Assembly (NCBI RefSeq): GCF_000373785.1 | Contig: NZ_KB892379.1 | Coordinates: 25,916-89,915 of the forward strand | Reading direction: 5' to 3' | Source: Erysipelothrix tonsillarum DSM 14972 | GTDB lineage: Bacteria > Bacillota_I > Bacilli_A > Erysipelotrichales > Erysipelotrichaceae | DNA length: 64,000 bases | In this document: positions 26,410 through 34,609 of the stretch, in pieces | Layout: the number at the start of each line of letters is the position of its first letter | How positions within the stretch are numbered: position 1 is the first letter of the stretch | Made by a program: the position numbers and the translations under genes | Notes under the pieces: model-generated | Seen by the model: only the letters and a program-made list of their open reading frames with translations | What the model was told of the DNA's origin: nothing | Database searches by the model: none

Positions 26410-27740
26410 TGAAGAATATTCGGGAGTTTATTAGAAAGCTATCGTTAACACAACAATTAATTGCAATTGTTGTTTTTACCTTTGCTTTCTTTTTAGTATT
26501 CTTTTTTGGAGCGTTATCGTTAAACATTGATAAATTTGTAGACAAGCAAATGTATGATTTGATTCATCGTACGCAACAAAATGTTATTTATAACTATAAA
26601 CGTGGTTTAGATGACGTTGACCTTTATGGGGCTAATGATCCGAATATTATCCATGTTATTCGGAATAAGGACGGTAGCATCAAATCAAATGGTTTAAGTT
26701 TAATCAATGTTGATTTACTTAAACAAGTTAAAATCCAGATGGATGCAGTAGAACTCGAACAAAGCATTAATTACCGATTTAAAGATAGTAGTCTTTATAC
26801 GATTACTAATATACCGGATAAACAAGCAAGCATCGCAACCTTAATTTCAAGGAATTATCAAAATGAATTTAAATCATTATTATTAAATAATGTCATCAAT
26901 ATGATTTTGATTATTATTGGTGTGGTTTTCTTACTATTGCTTGTTTGGGTCAGCTACATTATCCATCCTTTGAATCAAATAAGAGCGTATATTGAAAAAA
27001 TTAAGCGTAACGAAGATGCAGAACTGAATATTGAGCGTCATGATGAAATTGGAGAATTGGCCGACGTTCTTGTGGAAATGAATGAAGAACTTAAACGACA
27101 AGAGCTTGTCAAAGAAGAAATGATTCAAAATATTTCGCACGACCTTAAAACTCCGATTGCGACGATCAAATCGTATAGTGAAGCAATCAAAGATGGAGTC
27201 TATCCGTATGAAACGCTTGAAAAATCGGTGGATGTGATTATCCAACATGCTGATCGACTTGAGAAAAAAGTATACAATTTATTAATGCTAAACCGGATGG
27301 ATTACATGACTCATGAACAAATTGATAAGAACAGTAAGATTGAGTTAAGAGAAACCATTGAAGCCGTTATTGTGTCTTCCAGCCAAATCAAACCAGAAAT
27401 AGAATTAGTATTGAATGCTGATGAGCAAAACATCTTCTTTGGAACAGAGGAACCATGGCGTGTTGTTGTGGAAAACCTCTTGGATAATGCATTAAGGTAT
27501 GCTAAAACCGAAATTGTGATCACGCTTAAAGATAATTATCTATCTGTTTATAACGATGGATCTACGATAAATGAAGATCGAACGGAACAAATCTTTAATG
27601 CGTATGAGAAGGGTGAAGGCGGTCAATTTGGCCTTGGATTATCCATTGTAAATAAAGTAGCAACAAATTATGGTTATACCGTAAGTGCCTCAAACGTAAA
27701 TGAAGGCGTAATTTTTGAAATTAGAAAGGTAGGAAATTAA
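26406..27740 (+). CDS. Sensor histidine kinase
   Basis: A 444-residue membrane kinase. Helix 1 (about 18-42) and helix 2 (about 160-185) flank a roughly 115-residue extracytoplasmic sensor of no recognised family. A HAMP region follows, then the phospho-acceptor His245 in NISHDLKTPIATIKSY, the N-box DNALRYA and the G-box FGLGLSIV. Translation is coupled to the regulator by an ATGA overlap. Orthologous to an unnamed Erysipelotrichia pair in my judgement; signal unknown. Confidence 0.92.
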   Translation: MMKNIREFIRKLSLTQQLIAIVVFTFAFFLVFFFGALSLNIDKFVDKQMYDLIHRTQQNVIYNYKRGLDDVDLYGANDPNIIHVIRNKDGSIKSNGLSLINVDLLKQVKIQMDAVELEQSINYRFKDSSLYTITNIPDKQASIATLISRNYQNEFKSLLLNNVINMILIIIGVVFLLLLVWVSYIIHPLNQIRAYIEKIKRNEDAELNIERHDEIGELADVLVEMNEELKRQELVKEEMIQNISHDLKTPIATIKSYSEAIKDGVYPYETLEKSVDVIIQHADRLEKKVYNLLMLNRMDYMTHEQIDKNSKIELRETIEAVIVSSSQIKPEIELVLNADEQNIFFGTEEPWRVVVENLLDNALRYAKTEIVITLKDNYLSVYNDGSTINEDRTEQIFNAYEKGEGGQFGLGLSIVNKVATNYGYTVSASNVNEGVIFEIRKVGN

Positions 27741-28466
27741 ATGAAACAAAAAATGGATTCACGTATAGCAGTATTAATTGATGCGGAGAATGTACCCTAT
27801 GCGAACATAGGAGGTGTATTACGCGAAGTAGCGCGATATGGAACACCGACTGTTAAACGTATCTATGGAGACTGGACAAAACAAACAGCATCAGGATGGA
27901 AGAGTCATTTATTAGAACATGCAATCACTCCAATCCAACAGTATTCGTATACAACAGGGAAAAATTCATCCGATTCCGCAATGATTATTGATGCAATGGA
28001 TATTTTATACGAAGGAAATGTCGAATCATTCTGTATAGTGTCATCGGACAGCGATTTTACACGACTTGCAGTCCGTTTAAGAGAAGCGGGCAAGTATGTC
28101 ATCGGTATTGGTGAACAAAAGACACCAAGTGCCTTTATCGCATCCTGTGATAAGTTTATTTATATCGAAATTATCGATCTTGTTGAAACGGAAAGTGTTG
28201 ATTCAAAAACAAAACTTTCTGCAGACAAGAAAAATAAACTGAATCAGCTCATTGCTGCATCCGTTAATGATCTTGCAGACGATAATGGGTATGTATTTAT
28301 GGGAGACTTAGGAAACCTTATTATGAAAAAACAACCGGATTTTGATCCGCGTAATTATGGCTATTATCAATTGACACCACTCATTAAAGCACTTGGTAGT
28401 TTTGATATTGATGAACGACGGATACCAAATAGTAATGTTAAACATGTGTACATCCGAAACAAATAG
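27741..28466 (+). CDS. NYN-domain RNase-like protein with OST-HTH/LOTUS domain
   Basis: A 241-residue protein. Residues 8-150 form a NYN (LabA/DUF88, PIN-fold) domain with the acidic residues expected of a metal-dependent nuclease: LIDAENVP, SSDSAMIIDAMD and VSSDSDFTRLA. Residues about 170-240 resemble an OST-HTH/LOTUS RNA-binding domain (VNDLADDNGYVFMGDLGNLIMKKQPDFDPRNYGYYQLTPLI). This NYN plus LOTUS architecture is widespread but poorly characterised in bacteria; RNA cleavage or silencing is a reasonable guess. It follows the kinase stop codon with no gap and so probably shares its mRNA. Confidence 0.85.
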   Translation: MKQKMDSRIAVLIDAENVPYANIGGVLREVARYGTPTVKRIYGDWTKQTASGWKSHLLEHAITPIQQYSYTTGKNSSDSAMIIDAMDILYEGNVESFCIVSSDSDFTRLAVRLREAGKYVIGIGEQKTPSAFIASCDKFIYIEIIDLVETESVDSKTKLSADKKNKLNQLIAASVNDLADDNGYVFMGDLGNLIMKKQPDFDPRNYGYYQLTPLIKALGSFDIDERRIPNSNVKHVYIRNK

Positions 28467-28495
28467 TTTATAATATAAGTGAAAAGAGGATTTGT

Positions 28496-29059
28496 ATGCA
28501 TAAGAAATTAGTTTTAGCGAGTCAATCACCAAGAAGAAGAGAATTAGTAACGAAACTTGGCGTGGCTTTTAATGTTGTTTCTCCAAACAGTGATGAGACC
28601 CTTGATTCATCACTAACAGTGGAAGAGCAAATTGAAAGAATATCTGAAGAAAAAGCATTAAGTGTTTTTGACAACTATCAAGATTGTGTTGTACTGGGTT
28701 CGGATACCGTGGTTGTGTTCAACGGTGAAGTTCTCGGGAAACCCAAAAACGAAAAAGAAGCAAAAGAAACATTAATGAAATTGTCTGGATCTAAGCATGA
28801 TGTCATTACTGGTGTATGTCTTGTTTCATCAGAATGTAAACGTGTATTTTCAGTTAAAACTGAAGTTGAATTCTTTGAACTAACAGAAGCGGAAATCGAT
28901 GCTTATGTTGCAACTAAAGAACCTTTAGATAAAGCTGGAAGTTATAGTATTCAAGGTTTCGGTTCTGTATTTGTGAAGGGGATTGTGGGAGATTTCTACT
29001 CAGTCATGGGACTTCCAATTTCTCAAGTAAATCAAGAATTGATTCATAATCAATGGTAA
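28496..29059 (+). CDS. maf: Maf-type nucleoside triphosphate pyrophosphatase
   Basis: A 187-residue Maf protein. LASQSPRRRELV near the N-terminus, LGSDTVVV with Asp70, and the later SYSIQG/GDFYSVMGLPI are the family motifs. Maf enzymes hydrolyse dTTP, UTP and modified pyrimidine nucleotides, preventing their misincorporation. AAAAGAGG precedes the start; TATAAT at 28469 may be an extra promoter. It is the last gene of the plus-strand run that begins at cdaA. Confidence 0.95.
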   Translation: MHKKLVLASQSPRRRELVTKLGVAFNVVSPNSDETLDSSLTVEEQIERISEEKALSVFDNYQDCVVLGSDTVVVFNGEVLGKPKNEKEAKETLMKLSGSKHDVITGVCLVSSECKRVFSVKTEVEFFELTEAEIDAYVATKEPLDKAGSYSIQGFGSVFVKGIVGDFYSVMGLPISQVNQELIHNQW

Positions 29060-29084
29060 AAAACGAAGAAATTCGTTTTTTTTT
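29060..29084 (+). terminator. Terminator after maf
   Basis: AAAACGAA-gaaa-TTCGTTTT followed by a T-run. Confidence 0.9.
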
Positions 29085-29129
29085 GTTGTTTTATAGCAAT
29101 AATAAAAGGTTTTATTCCAAATTTAACCT

Positions 29130-29270
29130 AAATTTCAACAAGTTAAGGTATTGTAATGGTGTAATAACTATTGATAGCGAGACTATCATGCCTTTCAATT
29201 GAAGTAATAAGAGGTGCGTGGGGCATCTTTTATTAAAAAAAACTAACGTTGGGAAAGCGTTATTTTTTTT
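29130..29270 (+). ncRNA. Candidate structured RNA between maf and an acetyltransferase gene
   Basis: Three hairpins occur in a row: TGATAG-cgaga-CTATCA (29172-29188), TTCAATTGAA (about 29194-29203), and a 12-bp stem AATAAGAGGTGC/GCATCTTTTATT (29206-29217 with 29223-29234, two G-U pairs). After an A-run comes AACGTT-gggaa-AGCGTT with a long T-run ending at about 29270, a good terminator. No start-to-stop frame of interest is present. It could be a stand-alone sRNA or an attenuated leader; no clear promoter was found and it matches no family I know. Confidence 0.4.
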
Positions 29271-29302
29271 TAGGTGTGTTGCAAAATATAACCAATGTGG
29301 CA

Positions 29303-29311
29303 TGATATAGA
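29303..29311 (+). promoter_or_regulatory. Extended -10 element before the acetyltransferase
   Basis: TGA-TATAGA lies about 30 bp upstream of the chosen start and after the terminator at 29270. Confidence 0.45.
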
Positions 29312-29341
29312 TACGAATAAATGAAAGTAGAAGGTGTTATT

Positions 29342-29917
29342 GTGGATTACGAAATCAAAGAAATAGATTATGAGGCATTCATCCCCATCTACAACAATTT
29401 TATGATTAATGATTTTCCAGACGATGAATTGAGATCGTTACATAGCATTAAACGTATGTTTCGTGATGGACGATATTCTGTTCTGGTCATGGTTGAAAAA
29501 GACGTCTTGTTAGCATATGCTAACTTTATTACAGATGAAGAAGGTCGTGTTGCCTTGCTGGATTATTATGCAGTAACTGAAGCCAGACGTGGACAAGGGA
29601 TTGGAACGTTGTTTCTTCAAAAAATTAGAGAGACCTTGGATGTTGATGGTTTGCTAATTGAAAGTGAGAGACCCGATAAAGCAGAAACAGAAGAAGATCG
29701 GATTGTACGTACTAAGCGTATCGGTTTCTACGAACAAAATGACTCGATTGTAACGGATTATACATGGGAAGCCTATGGCGTTATTTATAACTTATTGTAT
29801 TTGCCAATCGGAAAAGATGTCGAACATGTTGATGTAGGATTTAAAATCAAAGAAATGTATGGTTTTACACTACCGAAGATGCTCCTAGACAAATATACCA
29901 AACTCTACATTGACTAA
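29342..29917 (+). CDS. GNAT family N-acetyltransferase
   Basis: A 191-residue GNAT protein; the acetyl-CoA pyrophosphate loop is ARRGQGIGTLF, preceded by beta-strand ALLDYYAV. The C-terminal 60 residues (YGVIYNLLYLPIG to the end) are longer than in minimal GNATs. Substrate unknown. GTG 29342 is preferred because AAGGTG is spaced 5 nt upstream; ATG 29321 would give seven extra residues but has no ribosome binding site. It stands alone, convergent with the CoA operon. Confidence 0.82.
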   Translation: MDYEIKEIDYEAFIPIYNNFMINDFPDDELRSLHSIKRMFRDGRYSVLVMVEKDVLLAYANFITDEEGRVALLDYYAVTEARRGQGIGTLFLQKIRETLDVDGLLIESERPDKAETEEDRIVRTKRIGFYEQNDSIVTDYTWEAYGVIYNLLYLPIGKDVEHVDVGFKIKEMYGFTLPKMLLDKYTKLYID

Positions 29918-29947
29918 AAAATCTCGTTTTAAACGAGATTTTTTTTA
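29917..29947. terminator. Bidirectional terminator between the acetyltransferase and panT
   Basis: AAATCTCGTTT and AAACGAGATTT form an 11-bp stem with A-run before and T-run after. Confidence 0.9.
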
Positions 29948-30559
29948 TGATCGTTTTACTTTAAGAAGCGCCCTTGTCAAAGGAACGGTGATAATGGTTG
30001 ATACAATTGCTTCGGGAATACCGTTGACGACAATGACGCTCAGAATTGCTTTGGTCACTGCAACGCTCTCAATTCCACGTGCAACGCCATAGGCATCTTT
30101 GAAGAGGAGGGTAATGAGCCCCATCACGAGCAAGGTATTGGTCATTGATCCGACAAACCCTGCAACGCCAAAACGAAACGTGTCATTTTTGATAAGTTTA
30201 CTTTCGACAATATAGTAGGGAACAATTCCCACGATGATACGGGGCACCAACGCAATAACAAGTGCGAGCGGGCTTCCCGATGTCGTTCCAATAACTGGTA
30301 CTAAAGGTGAAAAAGCAAAAGAAAGCAATGAAGGACTCATTGTATTATTAATGATAGAATTGATGCCAAAGATTAAACCCAAACCAGCTCCCGCTAACGG
30401 TCCAAGTAAAATCGAACCGATAATAACTGGTATATGGACAATTGTTGCCTTAATGAACCCTAAATGAATAAATCCTAAAGGTGTCATGGACAGTAGAACA
30501 ATAATAGAAGCAAAGAGCGTAAATAATGTATAATTTAAAGTTTTTTTATTAGTTTTCAT
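29945..30559 (-). CDS. panT: ECF transporter S component, probably pantothenate-specific
   Basis: A 204-residue six-helix membrane protein of the ECF substrate-binding type, with an N-terminal basic stretch and small-residue-rich helices (GPLAGAGLGLIFG). Its place as last gene of a coaB-coaC-coaX operon points to pantothenate uptake as in PanT of streptococci and lactobacilli; the substrate is inferred from context. The energising EcfA/EcfT module is not in the window. Its ATG overlaps the coaX stop by 11 nt. Confidence 0.85.
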   Translation of the reverse strand: MKTNKKTLNYTLFTLFASIIVLLSMTPLGFIHLGFIKATIVHIPVIIGSILLGPLAGAGLGLIFGINSIINNTMSPSLLSFAFSPLVPVIGTTSGSPLALVIALVPRIIVGIVPYYIVESKLIKNDTFRFGVAGFVGSMTNTLLVMGLITLLFKDAYGVARGIESVAVTKAILSVIVVNGIPEAIVSTIITVPLTRALLKVKRS

Positions 30560-31304
30560 ATTGGTTTCCTTTTTGGTCCCACCATGTCAGAAGACCTTGT
30601 AGTAATAAGTCGGGTTCAAAATTCCAATATCCATCACATAAAGGAAGAATTGCTTTGGAATTTCCTCCTGTAACAACATAAGTTAACTCGGGATAATCGT
30701 GTTCAATTAAGATGCGATAGTTTTTCAAGATTGCAGCCGTGCCAAATAAAGCACCCGATAAAATACTTTGCTCTGTATTAAGTCCTAAATAATGTGGTGT
30801 GTCATTAAGGTTGATTGTTGGTAAGAGTCCGGTCTTCTCTCCGAGAACACTTAGACCCAATCGTACTCCTGGCATAATTGCGCCACCTTTGAATTGATTG
30901 TTAGAGAGCACATTAACGGTTGTAGCGGTCCCTAAGTCGAATACCGCAATATTGGGTCCGTAGAGTTCTTTTGCCCCGTATAATGCGATTATGCGGTCCA
31001 TACCGAGTTTCTCAAGCGGATAAAGTGATAAATCTAATGAAAAATCATCGTGATGATTTAAAATCTTGGATTTAATTCCGAAAATCGAGTCCATCGCGGA
31101 CTTAACCAGATCAACTTTATCGGGCCTAACAGATGCAATAACACAATGATCGATTTTCAAATGTGTATTTTGGTCTTTAAAGAATCTAATAAACGACTCT
31201 CTTGTTAAATAGGCATGTGTCGGAATGGTGAATTGATCCTCCAATTGTTGGCCTCCAAAACCAAAAGCGGTATTTGTATTTCCTATATTGATTACACATA
31301 TCAT
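30549..31304 (-). CDS. coaX: Type III pantothenate kinase
   Basis: A 251-residue ASKHA-fold kinase making 4'-phosphopantothenate, the first step to coenzyme A. The phosphate-binding loop INIGNTNTAFG opens the protein; FDLGTATTVNV with the catalytic Asp, GAIMPG and TGGNS follow. It starts 4 nt inside coaC (ATGA) with AAGGAG upstream. Type III enzymes are not feedback-inhibited by CoA, so transcriptional control of this operon may matter more. Confidence 0.95.
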   Translation of the reverse strand: MICVINIGNTNTAFGFGGQQLEDQFTIPTHAYLTRESFIRFFKDQNTHLKIDHCVIASVRPDKVDLVKSAMDSIFGIKSKILNHHDDFSLDLSLYPLEKLGMDRIIALYGAKELYGPNIAVFDLGTATTVNVLSNNQFKGGAIMPGVRLGLSVLGEKTGLLPTINLNDTPHYLGLNTEQSILSGALFGTAAILKNYRILIEHDYPELTYVVTGGNSKAILPLCDGYWNFEPDLLLQGLLTWWDQKGNQYEN

Positions 31305-31849
31305 GCGGAGACTCCTTCAAGCAGGTTTGAAACATAATCGACAATATCTTCGACTTGAGCCAAAGCGCCTTTACCTAAATCACCACATGCGAGCAATGCA
31401 CTCCGAGGTTCGATTTCCATCCATCCTCGTTGTTTCAAACAAGCAAGATTTGCTTGCGTTGCTTCATTCTCATACATGTATGTATTCATAGCGGGTGCGA
31501 TAATGCGGGGAATGTCATGGACGGCTAGTGTTGTGGTTGATACCATGTCGTCTGCAATGCCATGGGCAATTTTCGCAATAATATTTGCCGTTGCAGGTGC
31601 AATGAGTAATAAATCTGCAGACTTGACTAAATCGATGTGCATTATTTTTTGTGGGTTTTCTTCCTGGAGGATATCGGTATGAACAGCATTTTTAGTCAGT
31701 GATTGTAAGGTCAGAGGGGTGATAAACGCTTGTGAAGCAGATGTCATTAAAACATGGACATCATATCCTCGCTTCGTGAGTTCGTTTGCAAGATCTGCTG
31801 ATTTATAGGCAGAGATACTTCCACTAACGCCTAATAGGATTGTTTTCAT
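31301..31849 (-). CDS. coaC: Phosphopantothenoylcysteine decarboxylase
   Basis: A 182-residue flavoprotein (HFCD fold), stand-alone CoaC. GVSGSISAYKSADL is the flavin site, APAMNTYMYE the substrate-binding PXMNXXMW-type motif, and ALLACGDLGKGAL carries the conserved reactive Cys. In most bacteria CoaB and CoaC are one bifunctional protein; streptococci and relatives have them split, as here. Overlaps coaB by 4 nt and coaX by 4 nt. Confidence 0.94.
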   Translation of the reverse strand: MKTILLGVSGSISAYKSADLANELTKRGYDVHVLMTSASQAFITPLTLQSLTKNAVHTDILQEENPQKIMHIDLVKSADLLLIAPATANIIAKIAHGIADDMVSTTTLAVHDIPRIIAPAMNTYMYENEATQANLACLKQRGWMEIEPRSALLACGDLGKGALAQVEDIVDYVSNLLEGVSA

Positions 31850-32604
31850 AAGGACTCCTTACTGTTTTTGTAAAGTGTTTGCACGAGGGCTGTTGCAATT
31901 CCCTCTTTTGAATGAGCTTGATGAATCATGCCCGTTCGATCAATAAAGTACGCAATGTGTTCGTTGTGGTGAATATCTTCAAGGCGATTCGCAATAACGA
32001 GATCACTTCCTGCCTTATCTATTTGCGCAAATGCAGCTTCTTTTAAAGATTCTAATGTTGTATTCGATAACAATTTAAACCCAACGAGGTATAGCTGTGG
32101 CTGTTTTACCTTTAGTTGGTTAATCAGTTTGGGTGTTTGTTTAAGGGTCAACACTAAGTTTTTATTTGAAGAGGTTAACTTACCATTAACGGCTTCATTT
32201 GAAGCGGTCAATGCTTGGCGAATCATCTCAGGGGATGCATCGGGATGCTTTTGCATCAAGGCATAGACGTGTTTTGTCATAGTGTCAATCGATGTAATGG
32301 TATCAACTTCATAATCACTTATTGCCATAGCATGAATCATGACATCAAATTGAACCGTATCAAACAATTCATTTAACACGGTTGATACCGATGCAACAGT
32401 ATCAACTTCAAATTGACGACATGCATGAGTAGGAAGTTGCGCACCACGAGCATATACATAATAAACCGTTGCGCCTGATTCGATAAAGGCATCCGCAATT
32501 TTACTTCCGAGTTTTCCCGTAGAAGTATTTGTAATCCGCCGGACTGTATCAATGGGTTCCGAAGTTCCACCAGAAGTAATACAGACATTAAATATTTTTT
32601 TCAT
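31846..32604 (-). CDS. coaB: Phosphopantothenate-cysteine ligase
   Basis: A 252-residue stand-alone CoaB that joins cysteine to 4'-phosphopantothenate. ITSGGTSEPIDTVRRITNTSTGKLG is the signature opening, and NKNLVLTLKQTPKLI and LVGFKLLSN follow the family pattern. ATG 32604 is preferred: TCCTTT on the plus strand gives AAAGGA 8 nt upstream, while an ATG 9 nt earlier would touch that site. The gene begins close to the end of tetR (stop at 32588, 17-nt overlap). Confidence 0.93.
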   Translation of the reverse strand: MKKIFNVCITSGGTSEPIDTVRRITNTSTGKLGSKIADAFIESGATVYYVYARGAQLPTHACRQFEVDTVASVSTVLNELFDTVQFDVMIHAMAISDYEVDTITSIDTMTKHVYALMQKHPDASPEMIRQALTASNEAVNGKLTSSNKNLVLTLKQTPKLINQLKVKQPQLYLVGFKLLSNTTLESLKEAAFAQIDKAGSDLVIANRLEDIHHNEHIAYFIDRTGMIHQAHSKEGIATALVQTLYKNSKESL

Positions 32605-33208
32605 TTGAGACATCCTTTGCTAGAATCATTGAACGTAATTGATGAAATTGATCATCTACATTTGATTCGGTAAGTCCCCCCAAGAGTGAATAAACACTCA
32701 GTCCTTCAATCATAAACATCATGTGGTCTCTCAAGATGTCTAAATCTTGATTAACAACATACTCTTGCTTTACCCCCAAGGTCAACATTTCCTCTAGGGT
32801 TTTGCGAATATTATCAACTTGTGCTTCACGGAAAGCAAAGTCTGCTTCTGATTTATGGGTGAAATGATATTCATACATAGCACGTAACAAGCTTTCATTC
32901 ATATTAAGCAGCCGTTGTTTTTGCGTCAAAAAATATGCATCAAGGAGTTCAAGAAAATCGATGTTTTGATGAACCGAATCGCGAATCCCTTCGAATTTAC
33001 GACGTTCTCTTGATAATACGACATCTTTAAATATTTCTTCCACCGAGCTGAAGTATAAGTAAATGCCACCTCGACTAATTCCGCATTCCTCAATAATGTC
33101 TTTCATTGTAACTCCGGCATAGCCTTTACGACAAAACACAAGGCGTGCCTTCTCTAATATGAGTTCATACTTTGCTTTTCGCATAGCTTCATTGGTTACA
33201 CGAGTCAT
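32588..33208 (-). CDS. TetR-family repressor heading the CoA operon
   Basis: A 206-residue TetR protein: helix-turn-helix at about 32-55 (VTMKDIIEECGISRGGIYLYFSS) and an all-helical ligand domain. GAGGTG precedes the start. It is the first gene of a tightly overlapping operon with coaB, coaC, coaX and panT. Two related palindromes, one exactly inside the promoter spacer and one between start site and ribosome binding site, make autoregulation of the whole operon very likely. The ligand could be an acyl-CoA, CoA intermediate or fatty acid; that is speculation from context. Confidence 0.92.
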   Translation of the reverse strand: MTRVTNEAMRKAKYELILEKARLVFCRKGYAGVTMKDIIEECGISRGGIYLYFSSVEEIFKDVVLSRERRKFEGIRDSVHQNIDFLELLDAYFLTQKQRLLNMNESLLRAMYEYHFTHKSEADFAFREAQVDNIRKTLEEMLTLGVKQEYVVNQDLDILRDHMMFMIEGLSVYSLLGGLTESNVDDQFHQLRSMILAKDVSNEKNI

Positions 33209-33222
33209 ATTTCACCTCACTT

Positions 33223-33280
33223 AATGACATACATGTCATTTTTCTAAATGTATTCTATGACACTGGTGTCAGTAAGTCAA
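33223..33280 (-). promoter_or_regulatory. Promoter of the tetR-coa operon with two operators
   Basis: On the minus strand TTGACT (33280-33275), 17 bp, TAGAAT (33257-33252). The spacer contains the perfect palindrome TGACAC-TG-GTGTCA (33258-33271). A second perfect palindrome AATGACAT-AC-ATGTCATT occupies 33223-33240, downstream of the start point. Both share TGACAY-N2-RTGTCA; their centres are 33 bp apart, about three helical turns. Confidence 0.85.
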
Positions 33281-33282
33281 TA

Positions 33283-33312
33283 GAAAATAAAAAAAAGCCA
33301 TTAAGATGGCTA
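33283..33312 (-). terminator. Terminator of the minus-strand acetyltransferase
   Basis: AGCCAT-taag-ATGGCT (33296-33311) followed on the minus strand by a run of T (A-run 33287-33296). It insulates the tetR promoter immediately downstream. Confidence 0.85.
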
Positions 33313-33789
33313 AGTTTCACAGCATAAAGTAATTATTTGGTCGGCTTCATCGATAACTTTAAATCCAAGATTTTGGAATAGCCGCAATGAATACGTATTA
33401 TGATTTCGTACCTGAGCATACACTTTATCAATACCTAAGACTGTTGCTCTAAAGAGTATTCCTTCAACGGATCGAGTGCCAATATGTTGATTCTGGTATT
33501 TTGGATCAACAATAATTTTAATCTGGTTATTGAGCAGAGCAATTGTGCCACACTGATTAAACTCATCACCATTAAGGATTTCAATATAATAAAGTTCGCC
33601 GTTTTCTGATAAATCAGTATAGTAAGCATCGACCTCCTGGTCCGAGAAAATCATGCGGTCACCGCGGAGTGCGAACATTAAATCTTCATTCTCCATCCAT
33701 GAGCGTGCGTCTTCGGATAATACATCAAATTTCACCAGGTGTAACGTCTCCGTTAAATGTATAAAAGCTGGTTGATTTTTTATATTCAT
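33310..33789 (-). CDS. GNAT family acetyltransferase
   Basis: A 159-residue protein with the GNAT fold pattern: central strand YIEILNGDEFNQCGTIALLNNQIKIIVDP, loop KYQNQHIGTRSVEGILF at the acetyl-CoA site and NHNTYSLRLFQNLGFKVI near the end, typical of RimJ/RimL-like enzymes. GGAGGGG-type Shine-Dalgarno precedes the ATG. Monocistronic. Substrate unknown. Confidence 0.82.
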   Translation of the reverse strand: MNIKNQPAFIHLTETLHLVKFDVLSEDARSWMENEDLMFALRGDRMIFSDQEVDAYYTDLSENGELYYIEILNGDEFNQCGTIALLNNQIKIIVDPKYQNQHIGTRSVEGILFRATVLGIDKVYAQVRNHNTYSLRLFQNLGFKVIDEADQIITLCCET

Positions 33790-33871
33790 ATTTCCCCTCC
33801 TTTATCTAAGTTTATCATGAGACTTTACCGGTATCAGTGAATGTTTATAGAAAATTAAGATAGTGCTCTTC

Positions 33872-33900
33872 TTTACATCAACTGATACTTATTGTATATT
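33872..33900 (+). promoter_or_regulatory. Promoter of the hypothetical gene at 33928
   Basis: TTTACA (33872-33877), 17 bp, TATATT (33895-33900). Confidence 0.65.
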
Positions 33901-33927
33901 GGTTTTACTTTAAAGGAGGAGGATACG

Positions 33928-34491
33928 ATGAATACGATGATAGGACTTGGTATTGTACTTGAAACCTCAGATAAAACAATTGAACAAATTGAGAACATCA
34001 TGGATCTTGTCGATAGCTACAAAACAAAAATGGAAATAACACATCCCAAAGATGGTGACTACCATGATTGGGTGACAGAAGAAGTTGATGGGAACATTTA
34101 TAATACTATTGAAAAACTTGCATATCGCACCTCATTTGCAGATTTAGAATTTACACATGATGGAAAAACGATTGAAGCACGCATGAGTATCACGAATGAA
34201 ACGGATGCTCTTGTTGTAAAATTTGATATCGTAGAAGAACACCTTATTACGGAAAAAAACACCGAGAGTTTGGAAGCCGCAACACAATTGATGACTCAAA
34301 TTTTTGATGCAATTGATCGAAATGTCGACTATGAATATCTGTTCTGTGATAACGAAGCAGAATATCTTTATTCAAAAAACCGCCTTATAGAGGTTGGCCA
34401 TCAACCTTATGCGATTTTTAAAATGAATGATCGAAATACAGTATATGCCGATTGGTATCTCGATGGATTTACCTTAAGGGGTTCACATTAA
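33928..34491 (+). CDS. Hypothetical cytoplasmic protein
   Basis: A 187-residue acidic, soluble protein with no signal peptide, membrane helix or motif I can assign. The start at 33928 is well supported by AAAGGAGGAGG. It has its own promoter and a strong terminator, so it is a single-gene unit. Alternating strands and helices (for example EARMSITNETDALVVKFDIVEEHLI) suggest an alpha/beta fold. Immunity-type or DUF proteins of this size are common, but nothing identifies it as one. Confidence 0.75.
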   Translation: MNTMIGLGIVLETSDKTIEQIENIMDLVDSYKTKMEITHPKDGDYHDWVTEEVDGNIYNTIEKLAYRTSFADLEFTHDGKTIEARMSITNETDALVVKFDIVEEHLITEKNTESLEAATQLMTQIFDAIDRNVDYEYLFCDNEAEYLYSKNRLIEVGHQPYAIFKMNDRNTVYADWYLDGFTLRGSH

Positions 34492-34497
34492 AGATAG

Positions 34498-34530
34498 AAA
34501 TGACTCACTTGATTGTGAGTCATTTTTATT
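34498..34530 (+). terminator. Terminator after the hypothetical gene
   Basis: AAATGACTCAC-ttgatt-GTGAGTCATTT followed by TT-rich sequence. Confidence 0.9.
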
Positions 34531-34609
34531 TACAAGTAAATGGACAAGAAAAGGGGAGAATTTAGAGACGAAAAGAAGTATGCTTAGAACTGTTTGGAAG
34601 GAGATGTTC

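Noticed and set aside
29206-29246. Hairpin plus AAAAAAAACTAA tail like a preQ1-I riboswitch
   Set aside because: The 12-bp stem and short loop do not fit the preQ1-I pseudoknot, the tail does not pair with the loop, and the next gene is an acetyltransferase.
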